Source of the DNA: Ephydatia muelleri
Lineage: Eukaryota > Porifera > Demospongiae > Spongillida > Spongillidae
NCBI GenBank assembly: GCA_013339895.1
Contig: JABACO010000013.1
Span: 5,319,823-5,383,822, forward strand
DNA length: 64,000 bases
Direction of reading: 5' to 3'
Shown: piece after piece, positions 49,435 through 61,908 of the stretch
Layout: each line of letters opens with the position of its first letter
Position numbering within the stretch: position 1 is the first letter of the stretch
Notes under the pieces: generated by a model
Told to the model about the DNA's origin: nothing
The model's input: the letters and a program-made list of their open reading frames with translations, nothing else
The model's database searches: none
Program-made: the position numbers and the translations under genes

Positions 49435-52400
49435 TCAATTCTCTATGTATCTCTCAGGATATTCCTAATGAAAGTAGAGAATCAATGTGCTTATAGAAAG
49501 GATAACATCCTGCCTGTACTCACCTGCAATTGTTCCACATGCATACAGCTATCTTGAGATGTGGGTGTATCTAGTGCTTCTTCGTCACATCTGGGGATGA
49601 AGGTGTCTATCAAACCACTGGCTGATGGCCTCTCATCAGGGTTGAGCTTCCAGCACTTCTGCATGATTTCATACCTACAATGGATGTCATCTTATTAAGG
49701 TGTTTCTGTTACCATGATCACCATCAATGGGAATATAGGCACCACCTACGTTTAACCACAGAATGTGCACAGCCATACAATTACCAAAATATTGTATCTG
49801 TTGGGATGCAGGCAGGGCACTGAACTTACATGTTTTCAGGGCAGCCAGAAGGAAGAGGTGGTCTGTTACCATCCTTCAAAAACTGAATGAAATGCTCCCA
49901 GGCTTGTATTTCAATGTCAGGGTAAGGGGAATGACCTACGATATAGGTAAAAGGTGTAATGAACATTTGAGCATTGTATGTGATGATTGAGTTGTATGAA
50001 ATAATAATAAATAGACTATATGCATACATATAGGACATAGATCATTACCATATGTAAAGATCTCCCATAGAACAATACCAAATGACCACCTATAGGCAAG
50101 GTATAAACCAATAAACAGAAAAGAATACAAACAATTTTTATTCAAACTTACACATCACTCTTGAATGTGTACAGGTGCTCTTCCAAAGCTTCAGGAGCGG
50201 TCCATTTTATGGGTACCCGTCCCTGTAGTGAAATAGTCAGTAGTTCTGACCACTATTTGGGTACTAGACAAACCTTTGGACTCTTCCTGTAGTACTCCTT
50301 TCCACTGACGTCACGTGCCATTCCAAAATCTGAAATCTTCAATACAAAACCTTCAGCAATCAGGATATTTCTAGCAGCAAGATCGCAATGTACAATCTGT
50401 GACAGTTTGAGAGCCATTACAACATAAGCAAAGCAGTCATCACATACACACATACATTCATTGCTTCCATGTGCTTAAGCCCTGAAGCTATTTGCAATGC
50501 AAAGTTTTGAACATCTTCCATTTGAATAAGTCCCTTGCAATTGACGTAGTCAGTAGTGATTGGAGCCACAGTGTGTGCAAATGATGTCATCGGTGTTCCA
50601 GCATGGGCAACTCTGTACTCCTCAGGTAAAGCGCCAGCACTTGACCCGATTGGGGGGAACGTAAAGTGTCCTTGGGAGTCAGGAGTATGAGCACTTGTGG
50701 GGACTCTAGAACTAAGTAGGTGATGCGCAGAAGATGTGCTGGATGATGACCCAATGCGAGACCTCTTTCTGGTGATCATGGGTTGGCGGTTCAGTTTGAG
50801 TACTGCTTCTTCACACATGTTGAGGAAGCTTCTTAGGTTTCCGTGCATTGCAAACTCGATGATAAGATATAGTGGGCCACCTATATGTTGAATTATATGA
50901 AAATAGCATATTACACACAAGAACAAGTAGGCGGACCTGGCTTGGTACAATATCCCAACAGATTAAGCATATTTTCATGTGGCTCCATTTTCTTCATTAA
51001 TTCCATCTCGTCATATAGATCCCTGATTTCTTGTAGTGGAGCATTGTCTGTGAGTTGACCACATGCCAGTGCATTATGTATGACTTGGCTATCAACTCAC
51101 TCACCTTTGACCATCTTTACAGCCACTACATTTCTCTCTGGAGCATCAGGGATGATTCCTATAGCTTGACCTTTGTAGACCTGACCAAACTCTCCCTTTC
51201 CTAGAAGCAGAAATGAAAAATGAGACATTACATCATTGCGTGCATTAAGATTCATTACTAGTTACCTAGAAGTCTATTGTGTAGAATGCTGAGATTTTCT
51301 CTAGGAAATTCCCAAGGATCTGGTAGTTGCACGGCAACAGCGATGTCCTTTTGAAATGAGTAGGATTCTTGTGTAATCGCATAGAACTCCTGCTCGGGGA
51401 TTACAATGTTTGTAGCGTCAATTCTTTTAGTAATCCAAATTTTCTTGCGCAAAAGGGCCATCAGAACCAGAGCAATTATTACAAGCACTAATATGATAGA
51501 AAGAGGTACGGCGCTCCATAGCACTTGAGAGCTTGAGTTTGTCTGAACTGGAAGCATTATACCTGTTGATGTACGGTAAGAAGAGGTGTGCGCATAATTC
51601 CAGTAACTTGAATACAGCTAGGGTCCTATCAACCTACTAAATGTTCCATCGGTAATAGTAGTGGGCATCGAAGCATTCTGTGTTTGTGCTGCCATGGTCG
51701 GAATCGGCGGATTGACTATTGGGGTGCAATGTAAATTCCTCGTACATATATTATAGCAGTCATACCTACGACGAGGAAAACATTGACTGATTTCATGGCA
51801 GGAGTGACTATCTGTGCCGATGCGTTGCAATAATACAAGCCTCCGTCGCCCTCAGTGACGTTACTAATCACGAGATAGCTGACCATATTCAAAACGTTTC
51901 CGCCACACATTGAATACTGTAATACTGTCCGCGTAATGTATGTCCTGACTCTTTTGAGCCTGGGGATTATGGCTAGAGGCGAAGTATCTCTTGGACACTG
52001 AAAGTGTTTAAAAAGACGCAAAATTTAGTTGCAGCTGCACTGATTCGCGCGGGACATAGTAGTCTTATAAACTTACAGTAACGTTCTTCGATTCAATGCA
52101 GAAAGGGTCCTCCGAAATTGGATAGTAATCTTGGACTGCATTTGACCACTTTATGGAACCCTGCGAGCTGCTTACAGTCGCACTGCACACCAAGATTGCT
52201 CGCGTTCCCAGAGTGATGTTGGTGGGAGAGGCGGGAAAGTCTGTTATCCTCACGTTCGGATTGCTTGCTAAATATGAATCATTATTGTCCAACGATGAAC
52301 ACGTAAACGATTAACACTTACATTCAACCGTTACGTCGATAAACGTTCGATCGCTGCACGTGTTGGTCTGCACCGTGCAAACAAGATAGGCGTGATTCTG

Positions 52401-52991
52401 GTAAAACGGAGTAAAACTGGAGCATAGAGTCCCTGCAGAGTCGCAGATCTGAGTGGCATAGTACCAGGGGGAAAAAAAGAAGACGAGTTATGTTGACAAC
52501 TAGCTCCGCGTGAAATGCATGCTGCATGCGTGTATGCCACTGGTGGCTTACACTGAACTGGGTGTGTAGATTTAGAGTAGCTGCCAGAGGAGTCAGACTG
52601 ATAAGACCGCTGTTGTTGAAGCAAATGTTGACTTCTTCGGCCGGGTGGTAGATGTGGACACACCACGTCACGTTCATTCGGCTGACCCGAGGGCAGGTCG
52701 AGTAGCATTTTATGCTGCCTAGCGCGTTCACTGGCACACGAGCGATACGGTCTGCCCCGGTATCAGAAAAATGAAAGGAAACGAAATGTCACTCTCTGGT
52801 TGCTTACTGGAGTTTAGGTTGCTTGTAGCGTTCGGATAGGTACGTCTTACAGATCGTTGAAATAGTTGCTTCAGAGTGTTGTTACTAATGAGCTGGCAAG
52901 ACTCCTGAGAGAGCTGGTCTTCCAAGTCTGCCGCGCCATATACAACTGGCACCACGAGAAACAGCACCAGAACCAATCTTCGTGCACACAT
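49435..52991 (-). CDS. Receptor tyrosine kinase B (Ig-like, split kinase)
   Basis: A paralogue of RTK-A with 820 residues. Exons: 52808-52991, 52552-52751, 52322-52448, 52077-52267, 51766-51997, 51638-51715, 51266-51562, 51105-51200, 50937-51047, 50456-50880, 50274-50396, 50152-50222, 50049-50089, 49830-49935, 49524-49674 and 49435-49464. All phases match RTK-A and the frame closes exactly. Layout: signal peptide [19 protein letters not shown], Cys-rich domain, Ig-like domain, S/T-rich stalk (a single 78-nt exon where A has two of 42 and 45), transmembrane helix (about 355-375), WEFPRE, glycine loop GKGEFGQV (437-444), K465, Ser-rich kinase insert with [13 protein letters not shown] (650-657), DFG and YY in the activation loop. 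A 30-nt last exon encodes EYPERYIEN. As in A, the HRD arginine is Cys. The ATG at 52991 begins a clear signal peptide. Confidence 0.93.
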
Positions 52992-53040
52992 TGTTTCTAA
53001 GACTCAGGCAATGCGCCGTCCCCATTTAAGAGTCGCTCAT

Positions 53041-53050
53041 ACCGGAAGTG
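53041..53050 (+). promoter_or_regulatory. ETS-like site upstream of RTK-B
   Basis: ACCGGAAGTG, a near-consensus ETS site, lies 50 bp upstream of the RTK-B start codon and in the same relative orientation as the site at RTK-A. Confidence 0.35.
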
Positions 53051-53690
53051 TCAAATTAATATTTTTATCCAGTACAATTAAATCACGGCTGATACAGTTT
53101 TTGTTTGTCCAAAATAACCTGTGTATTTTTAACCCTGCTTTTCCAACAAAATTCTTCTACAAAGTCACGGCACTCTCGAATACGCAAGGGAAGCAGTTTA
53201 TTGATCAAATGTGAGATCGACAGAGATTAGAAAACCGCTATAATTTATGGCAACACCTCAATTGCTCTACGTGATCAAAACAATAAATAAGTTATGAATG
53301 TTCCATACAGTTGGATGACTACCGAAGGATATACATACATGCATATACGTAGTCAAATAGCGCAATTCCATCTACTCACTGTAGATTGTGCACTTCCTGG
53401 CCTTCATGCAGTAGTAAGATGTACATATGTATAGTATAATTACATCATTTGAATAGAAAAAGAAAATGGTTGGCATAAATCATACTTTGGCCATAAATAC
53501 TTCCCTCTTTATAGCAAATGCATCCGCTGCTGCGAAGAGTCTGGGGCGGAGGACTAAAGTTGCCTACTTGTATACTAGATAATATTGGGCCTCAGTATAA
53601 CTCAATATAATACCGATCCTGTTTTCACAAGAAATCAAAAAACTTTGATTGAAAGCAAATGAAAAACTTATGCGCTGTGGCAATAACGCA

Positions 53691-53742
<52 letters not shown>

Positions 53743-55500
53743 TACGTGTGTGTGTGTGTGTGTGTATTACGTGTGTGTGTGTGTGTGTGCATGTGTGTGT
53801 GTGTGTGTGTGTGAGGGGATGTCCCCACCTTCAAACGTCTTGAACATGCTGTGCATGTGCGTTATTGCCATAAGTATTTCAATTGCTTTCATCAAATGCC
53901 TGGTATTTGGCATCACTGTTGCAAATGTGTGTGACTCCTGCACTTCAAGCCTGATAGTTATTTACAATCCATGCAACCAACCATGTAGACCGTACAATTA
54001 CTGTTGGCCAAATCTGTTGTATCAGTGACAGGATGATGTCATGATCGAAATAAGAGTGGCACAGCCAAGGTAAAAGAGAATGCGTTGCTGCATGTGTCAA
54101 AGCCGAGGTCTGATGAGGATGGTATGAAGCTGATAAAGATCAATGATGTACAGTACATCCTAATCAAATGCCGTTATTAAGTATTGAGTTTGTTACTGGT
54201 GCTGTTTACGACTTATAGTGCATGTGGTTCTAACCACATTACCAATGTTTGGTAAGTGATATTCTTATTCATTGGGTGAAAGGGGAAGGGGCAAAGATGG
54301 CCGGTTTATGACCAAATAATCGAACGGAATCATTGTCACCATTTATTTCCACAAACATTCCTAAAGGGATGTTTCTGCATACGGTATGCGTTTGAAAAAT
54401 TGCAAAACGTTGCCCCTTTAATGCGCACTTTAAACTGCTATATTCATACTTCATGATTCATTTTACATATTCATGCTCCATTTGTGCTATCTGCCAAAAC
54501 GTGATTAACCTTTAATCTCCAGACGTCCTACGCTGTTAAAATTAATTTTTGACAAATCCATATGAACAGAGAACAAACCAAAAACTCATCGTACTGTAGA
54601 AATGGTTAGCAATTCTGAATAGACTGGTACTTCCTTGCAATTCTTCAAAGACTGTCAAATACAATAGATACGACTTAGGTATATCGTGAAGTAACTTCAA
54701 GTACCAACAAGTAATGTTGGACAGATCAGAACGACGTGGGATAGTAAGACAGGTCTTTGGCACTAGGAAAAAACATTATAGATTTGGAATTTGCTAGCTC
54801 CACATATGTATGAACAATACGTATTTGTCAGTAGCATGTTTTGGAATAGCCAAGTGAATGGACAAAATCTTGAAAACGCACAGTGTATTTTCTGTACAAA
54901 TGGCAAAACCGATTAGAGTTAGAACACTACCATAGAATGTATTAAGTAGCACACACATCAGTCTTCAAAAAACATATACTAGTCATACTTTTTTATGTGT
55001 CAATTAAATTGTACACATAATGCGAACCGCATCCTTTTTTTTTTGCATCATGTAACCAAGGGTGTGGTTTAATAAATAGATTGACAATTGGTAAATTTAG
55101 CATGATAGAGACATCAAACAGCAGTAGAAAAATGGATGACAAAACTTGCATTTCTATTAATAACGAATTTTCAAAACCTGGTTCTGGAGATTAAAGGTTA
55201 AAAATTATTATTTTAGTATGCAACTCTATAGACACAACGGGTAGATACAAGTTGAATGGACAAGAATGTTGCAGGGCTAAAGATATGCTCAACAGAACTG
55301 ACTGAGGTCACGAAAGACAAGAAAATTTAATTGCTTGCATTTTAAAAACTGTGCATACAATTTTGCATGTTCCAATGGGAGATTACATAGGGAAATCACA
55401 TCTAAACTAGATAATGATGCTAAAACGGTCATTAGTATATACATGGATTTATGCTATTTATTTTTGAAGAGGAAGTGGGAATGATGGTGGAGCAAAATTA
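53051..55500. other. Intergenic, no supported gene
   Basis: It contains a GT microsatellite at about 53693-53812. A minus-strand open frame at 54542-54763 follows a CCTAG acceptor-like site, but I do not recognise it. Confidence 0.4.
53693..53812. repeat. (GT)n microsatellite
   Basis: About 120 bp of GT repeat, interrupted twice by ATTAC. Confidence 0.93.
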
Positions 55501-55548
55501 TTAAACTGAGTGGGATTGACATCTGTCTGCTGCAATAACTTTAAAACA

Positions 55549-56248
<700 letters not shown>

Positions 56249-56329
56249 TTGGGAGCATATGTTTTAAATACATAAATTAAACCATTTTAAATAAGAATAC
56301 TTATGTGCTTAGTGTGAGTGTGTACTGCA

Positions 56330-57905
56330 CCCTCTATTGTTGTACTCAATGAGAACTATTAGTTCAGGAGGTAGTGAGCAATGGAAGGGCCACCTAGGTC
56401 CATTGTTATTTTGCCTCATTGTATTGATGAAGTTGGTGTCTGCTCACTGCTGCTGTCAGTCTGTTTCATCTGAGCTAATTGTCAAGCATGGTACCAAGAT
56501 GATAATTTTATGGCTGGTCCAGGGTTGGAAGCATCAACCATTTAGGAATTGGGCCCAGAATTTGGCCTCTTTGTCAATCTAATGAAATGTGAGCTATTTG
56601 GCCAGCAAGGCCTTACTATGTGTTGGTTTCCAATAGAATTAGATCCAATGTTCCTCACTATAAAATCCTTGGTGCACCCGTCCATGGCCTGCTGATGTTC
56701 TGTTTCTGACTCAGTTGCATTTGACATTGCCACCACTCAACCCAAGTAGTTTTATTAAGCAACCTTGGCAGAGGAAGATTGTGAGCAGAATGCTGGTGAT
56801 GCCAATTGGTGTGATGAAATTATTATTTATGCGTTACATGTCAATAATAATATTCATTAACATACATGGAAGGCTTTGGGGTGCTATTGTAGCCAACTTT
56901 GATCATTTGGTGCCAGGAGAGACGTGGATTCTAGGTTGGCTGCACAACCAGATTGTTTTGTCCAAACTGTATGGCAAGTTCTCTTGTTCACTCCAATGCC
57001 AGAGACATTCTAGCACAACCAGCCCTGTTGTCTGTACTGATGATATTAGCTCTTGATTTATTTATAGTATGGTTTGTTGTAGTATTATTATAATAAGCAA
57101 TTATTTCATTAAAAAATACATAATAAATGATATACCTGCAGCAGGTGTTTTATTCCAAGGTCTCCCAGCCAAACACTGTCACAGTTGAATCTTCCCTGAC
57201 CTCTCCCACCTCCCAAATAGAGCTGTCTAAGAGGATCAATCAACAACTTTTTCAATCTTTGTTAGAGTCTTTGTCTCTTGCTAACAGGGCTCGTTTCCTA
57301 TCTGTCTCAGCCTGCATGCAGCCTGCTGGCTACCAGTGGTCCCTTCTATCAGCTAGGCCATGCTTCTCAAGCCTAGTGAGTACCAGATTGCAATCAGATG
57401 ATGGCTGGACATAGACACCTCTTGTAAGACTACCTGCCCTTTCTGCCCTAGAGGTCCTCCTGGTCACTCTGAGGTGACCAGCAGACATGGGGGAGATGTG
57501 GTGATGCACCACAATCATATTCATGATGTGTTTGTTGAACTCTGTTGTCATGCTCATTTGAGTGTGGGTGTGGAGAAGGGTCATTGGCTTCATTAGAGAT
57601 CACAACAATGCTTGTCCAGCAGATGTGCGTATTGCTGGACAGAGGAAACCCTGTTGCACTAGACATCATAGTCACCACTCACCCCTGCCATCTTGGGTGA
57701 ATCAAGCAGATTGGCTGATGCAGCTTCCATTGCAGCAGAAACCCACAAGCTCCTCTCCGAATGTCAGGATTGGGGTCGACCTGTATCCCTATGGCAGTAG
57801 AATCATTTGGGAAATGGGGCAAAGAGGCACAGGACACATTCTCAAGACTGACGTCCCACCTGCCATTAGCCTTTCCCACCCCAAAACATCAGTCATGGCT
57901 GACAT
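56330..57905 (+). pseudogene. Degenerate reverse-transcriptase element (2)
   Basis: Frameshifted plus-strand pieces of a second RT element. Near 56380 a fragment ending LGPLLFCL resembles the RT motif DPLGPLLF. Near 56920 GETWILGWL recalls the GGLG region upstream of the C-terminus. Near 57270-57340 a fragment beginning NRARFLSVSA is followed by material with RKPCCTRHHSHHSPL and YPYGSRIIWEMG at 57640-57810. Similar text occurs in marine invertebrate retroelements. Many stops and frameshifts show it is inactive. Its relation to the element at 43.3 kb is by general resemblance only. Confidence 0.6.
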
Positions 57906-59285
57906 ATAAAGTAGGCTGAACGTGATACTGGTCGGTTGATCTCCAGAGCCCTCTTGGCTAGGGAAATCCTCTTCTCATGACAAAGACTGTGTTTGTATTT
58001 CATAATGGTTTATTATTATAACATTTATACAGGTTTTCCTCTGTCCAGCAATAAGCAAATGGTTAGCCATTTGTGGTACCATATCCCCAAGTCCAATGTA
58101 GTAACAGTGCTTTATGACTGCCTCAGCTTGTTATTGGTTAGAGCTAATGCTAGATCAATCCTGGTCCGCTCCTATCCCCAAACAAGAAATTGAACTGTTC
58201 ACATTGTTTTTTGTGTGCATGTCTGCATTTGTGTGTTTGTTGTCAACTCGTTTATGTTAATGTTGATTTGCACTGTTAATTGTAATAATAACATTTGGAT
58301 TATCAAACTTTGATTAGGACCATTTATTGCTGTATATGTATTTCTGTGTTTGTATATTTGGCAACAATAATGATGAAGCATTTATTGTATTCACAATTAA
58401 GCCCTCCCCAGCCTATGGGTCCACATGGTGAGTGCAATGATCTCAGAGCACCCAACAACAATGCATGGTTTCCTGGATGCAGCATGTGGTCAGTTAGTAT
58501 GCATGAAGGTGAGAGCGAATGATTATTGATATAAGTGCTCGAAGTATTCTTTTAAAAATTCTTTTGTTGCAAATGCATCTGAATTCATTGATGAATGTTA
58601 ATGAAATACAAGTATTGCAGCATTGAAACTACATATAACTAATAACTAGATGAAACATTCCAAGAATTTTTGACCCTTGTGAATTAATTTAAATAATGGA
58701 ATTTATATCTTCAAAACTGTAAACGTTATAGACCTCCTATTTGCAACACTTCCTACCACTTCATTTCTCTGTGTGAAAAGATAGGTGTCTTGCACAAGCA
58801 CAGCGCTTTCGGATCATTTCTGGCACGCTTCCTTTGCTCTGTAGCCATAGACTCTGATCCTGGCATCAGACCAGCTTCATGTACCGTAAAGTACTAGAAA
58901 TATGCACACACCCCCTCCGCCCCCAACAAAAAAGGCTCGTGTTTAAACGTTCGCATCTCCGTAACAGTGAATGTTTCCTTAAAGTTATTCAGCATTTCAG
59001 GAAAGCAAATGGTACCCGTACATGATAATTTAAAAAATAAAGAAGCGGTTTGCGATTACGAAGATATATGGATTTTTAAACACGAGCCTTTGTTCTGTGG
59101 TACTTACCGTAATTATATGGTTATGTAATGGTGTAACAACAAATAAGTTATTGTTAGCATATTTGTGGGAATCGGGTTGAAGGCCTGCATAGCACGTTTT
59201 ACATTTCTGTGGTGTGGTACTTTTGTGACATACAGGATTAGAACTCGGGAACCCTGTTGGCGTAGTACTGAACACTTTATCTGAT
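57906..59285. other. Intergenic, no supported gene
   Basis: The first part may be the tail of the RT relic. The part nearest 59286 is likely 3' untranslated sequence of the minus-strand gene that ends there. Confidence 0.4.
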
Positions 59286-60171
59286 TCATGACTCGACTCC
59301 CTTCTGCTCAATCACCCTGCGCAATGTGTCTGCCATCCCCATGCTCTTCATTTTCTTCGCTTTCAAGCCTATTATGCAAACAGGGAGATGTGATATTTCA
59401 CTACAAAAATAATATGTGACTTTATGTACCTTGCATTGCTAAACACAGCTGACATCTTTGTACAGAATCAGGTGTGGGCAATCCTGTGGCATAGGACTTC
59501 ACTGGTAGATCCAATAAGGTTAGATGAAATGAGTGGACGCTGCACTGGCTGCTGAATGTAGAAAACATGAAGTCAGCAACCAGGTGTGAGAGCATGGGAT
59601 GAGTCTGCATACCAATTCCAGTGGAGACATCAATTTGAGCCTAGACATGATCTGGTTACAAGAATGAACAGTCCGAAGCCCATTACTGCTTAAATGGTCG
59701 TTAAATAAGTGTCCCTTCTTGCAGTTTGGATAATCAGATCATTTTAGTGATACAAGCTGTAATTTTTATTATGTATTACTATGAATGGTTCAAGTTATCA
59801 TAAAATTTCATACATCACCTCACGTAAATAGAAGGTTCCGTCATTGTTCGACAAATGCTATCCCGCCATTTCTCCCAACCACATGTTGGTGTCCGCGTGT
59901 TGTATAACTGTGTAGTTGTGTACAAGTTTAGGTCTGCTCTATCCATTTGTATATAATGATGCGTGATATGCAATGGCTGCTGTGATTTAATGTGCATCGT
60001 GCAAGCTTTTGAAGTTTCTATATAGACAAAAAATTGAATTGAGTCAAAATGTGAAAATTTTACTTGTTTCTTTTCTTCAGCATCGTTTGCATCAGCGTTC
60101 AGTGCTACATCTGTAAAATGTAGTAAAGGTATATAAGCATGTAGGCGGTGAATCGCAATTGACAGAAGCAT
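59286..60171 (-). CDS. Unrecognised three-exon gene, 213 aa
   Basis: I do not recognise this protein. Three exons (59824-60171, 59430-59640, 59286-59368) join at good splice sites (TAC|GTGAGG to CTAG|GCTC in phase 0; CAAG|GTACAT to ATAG|GC in phase 1), giving 642 coding bases and a TGA stop. The exon phases and sustained open frame make it convincing as a gene. The first part is hydrophobic at its start and then mixed. The middle contains several Cys (TPTCGWEKW, SICRTM, RCQLCLAM). The C-terminus is short, basic and helical (GLKAKKMKSMGMADTLRR). No transmembrane segment, repeat or catalytic motif is obvious. The start is uncertain: a TATA-like run lies only about 20 bp upstream of the ATG at 60171, and an acceptor-like TTTTACAG at about 60113 could mean an earlier exon exists. 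It is head-to-head with RTK-C. Confidence 0.7.
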
Positions 60172-60356
60172 ATACTGCGTTGGCGTAGTTATATATATTA
60201 TTGTACGTTACGTAACACGAGTACATTTAAACAGCTGGATAATTATGGATGTCTAATATAATTGCGGTTAAATTACCTACTATTTATCAAATAGAAAACT
60301 AAATCGTTTCATTCCGTGTCAAGAGTTACTCCGTGAATTTGTACACTAAAAGTGGA
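60172..60356. promoter_or_regulatory. Shared divergent promoter region
   Basis: 185 bp separate the two divergent start codons. It contains a TATA-like ATATATATTA at about 60191-60200 and a perfect palindrome GTTACGTAAC at 60207-60216 that matches the PAR-bZIP/NFIL3-type site RTTAYGTAAY. Shared control of both genes is inference. Confidence 0.45.
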
Positions 60357-61214
60357 ATGCGTATACGTTCGTCTCTGGCCTTTCTCCTTGCCATCACTAC
60401 TTACGTCGCAGGTTGGCCGATGGAAGATGGACGGACGATGTATGAAAGGAAACTTAAGGAAATTGCTTGTGCGCTCGAACGCAACCAAACCCTTCGCGCT
60501 GCATTTCAAAAAGATGTGAAGCTGCAGTATGGAATGGACCAAAACCTCAATTCAAGTGAGAACTGTTGCAGTGTCATATCATGTGGAAGACATTAATAAT
60601 TGGAGTCATGATGGCATGCAGTGTCTAAATGCGTAATGAAGCATATAGACTTGCATGCGTATTTCATGGCATTCTTCCTTAAGCAGATCGGTACAACTTG
60701 ATGAGGATCGACGTGTCAAGCAGCGCAAAATGCTACGAGACATGCCTAAACTCTTCTCTCTCGGATATAACTTGGTGCGTGCATATCTACCATCCAACGG
60801 AGAACGTCAGTTTGTGTCTGAACAACGAAGGAATCGTTAGCGAGACACCTGCAGCAGCCGTGCTTGAGTTGCAAGAAACGTTCGTCGTAAAACAGGTATT
60901 TTTGCAGTTTTTAGACTGATAATCTGATTACATGTTGTCCATGCGGGCACAGTGTGCATGCATGCATGCATGCATGCAGGCATGCATGCATATTTTCGTT
61001 TTGTGTCTGTCCCAAACTTATAATTCAACCACTGTGTCCATGCATTCTGTAACAAGTGCTCCCAAACATCGACATCATCGGCTTGCCTTTGGACAACGAA
61101 AACGCCTTACTACATAAACAGAGCGTATCTCGTGTGCACCAGCCAGACCACTTCTTGCCTCAAACGATCGTTCGTTGACAACATTGTGGACTGTACGTAT
61201 AATGCAAGCGTAAA

Positions 61215-61285
<71 letters not shown>

Positions 61286-61908
61286 TGTGTGTGTGTGTAT
61301 GTGTGTGGGGGGGGTGGACCCTGGCGGTGGCGGCGTGGGCGTGTGCGTACATATTCATGTGGCTGCATCCATTCATATAGTGGACATGCAGTACAATGGC
61401 CCAGCTACTGCATTCATGATTTTCTTCCTACAGCAAGCAGAGCAAGAGTGGAAATAACAGAATTCCCGACTTCTCCAATGACCTTCGTGCTAGGTCAAAC
61501 AATAAGCGTGAAATGCAGTGCCACAGCGAGCAGTTCTATCTCCTACATTCGATGGGCACAAGGTTTTACAGCTTTAAACCCTATACGAGAAGATCCTTAT
61601 TGCACGGCTATTAATGGGGTGAGAGAGGTGGGTTTGCCTAACTGCATACGTTCATAATTACATCGCATGCATGCATGTAGTGTGCGGTTGATACAGCTGC
61701 TGGAAGTGCAAAATTGGAGAGAGTTCGTGCATATGCGGTGTACAAGACCAGCTCACTCTGTGGCGAGGATCAAATGAACATGACAAGCTATTTGGTGATC
61801 GAGAACGCAACAGAGGCAGATGCAGGGAATTACACGTGCTCTGCGGAGACTTTAATGTTGTTCCCGAACGTGAAGGAATCAGCAAGCCTGTTTCTAGGCG
61901 TCCGATAG
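60357..61908 (+). CDS. Secreted RTK-like ectodomain C (no kinase)
   Basis: A third paralogue of RTK-A and RTK-B, on the opposite strand. Exons: 60357-60555, 60687-60895, 61057-61192, 61434-61627 and 61681-61908, giving 966 bases including the stop, or 321 residues. Intron phases (1,0,1,0) are identical to A and B. It has a signal peptide (MRIRSSLAFLLAITTYVAG), the same Cys-rich domain ([31 protein letters not shown]) and the Ig-like domain (SVKCSA, IRW, DAGNYTCSA). Where A and B have a GT donor after the Ig domain (GCAG|GTACTT, GTAG|GTATGA), C has CTAG|GCGTCC and reads three more codons (GVR) to TAG. No transmembrane or kinase exon was found in the remaining 2.1 kb, whereas in A and B the next exon lies within about 500 bp. 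It is probably a secreted ligand-binding or decoy protein. An unusual GC donor with distant exons beyond the window cannot be excluded. Confidence 0.8.
61218..61303. repeat. (GT)n microsatellite in an RTK-C intron
   Basis: About 86 bp of GT repeat between exons 61057-61192 and 61434-61627. Confidence 0.93.

Noticed and set aside
60333..60356. Upstream GTG start for RTK-C
   Set aside because: A non-ATG start is unnecessary; the ATG at 60357 begins a clear signal peptide.
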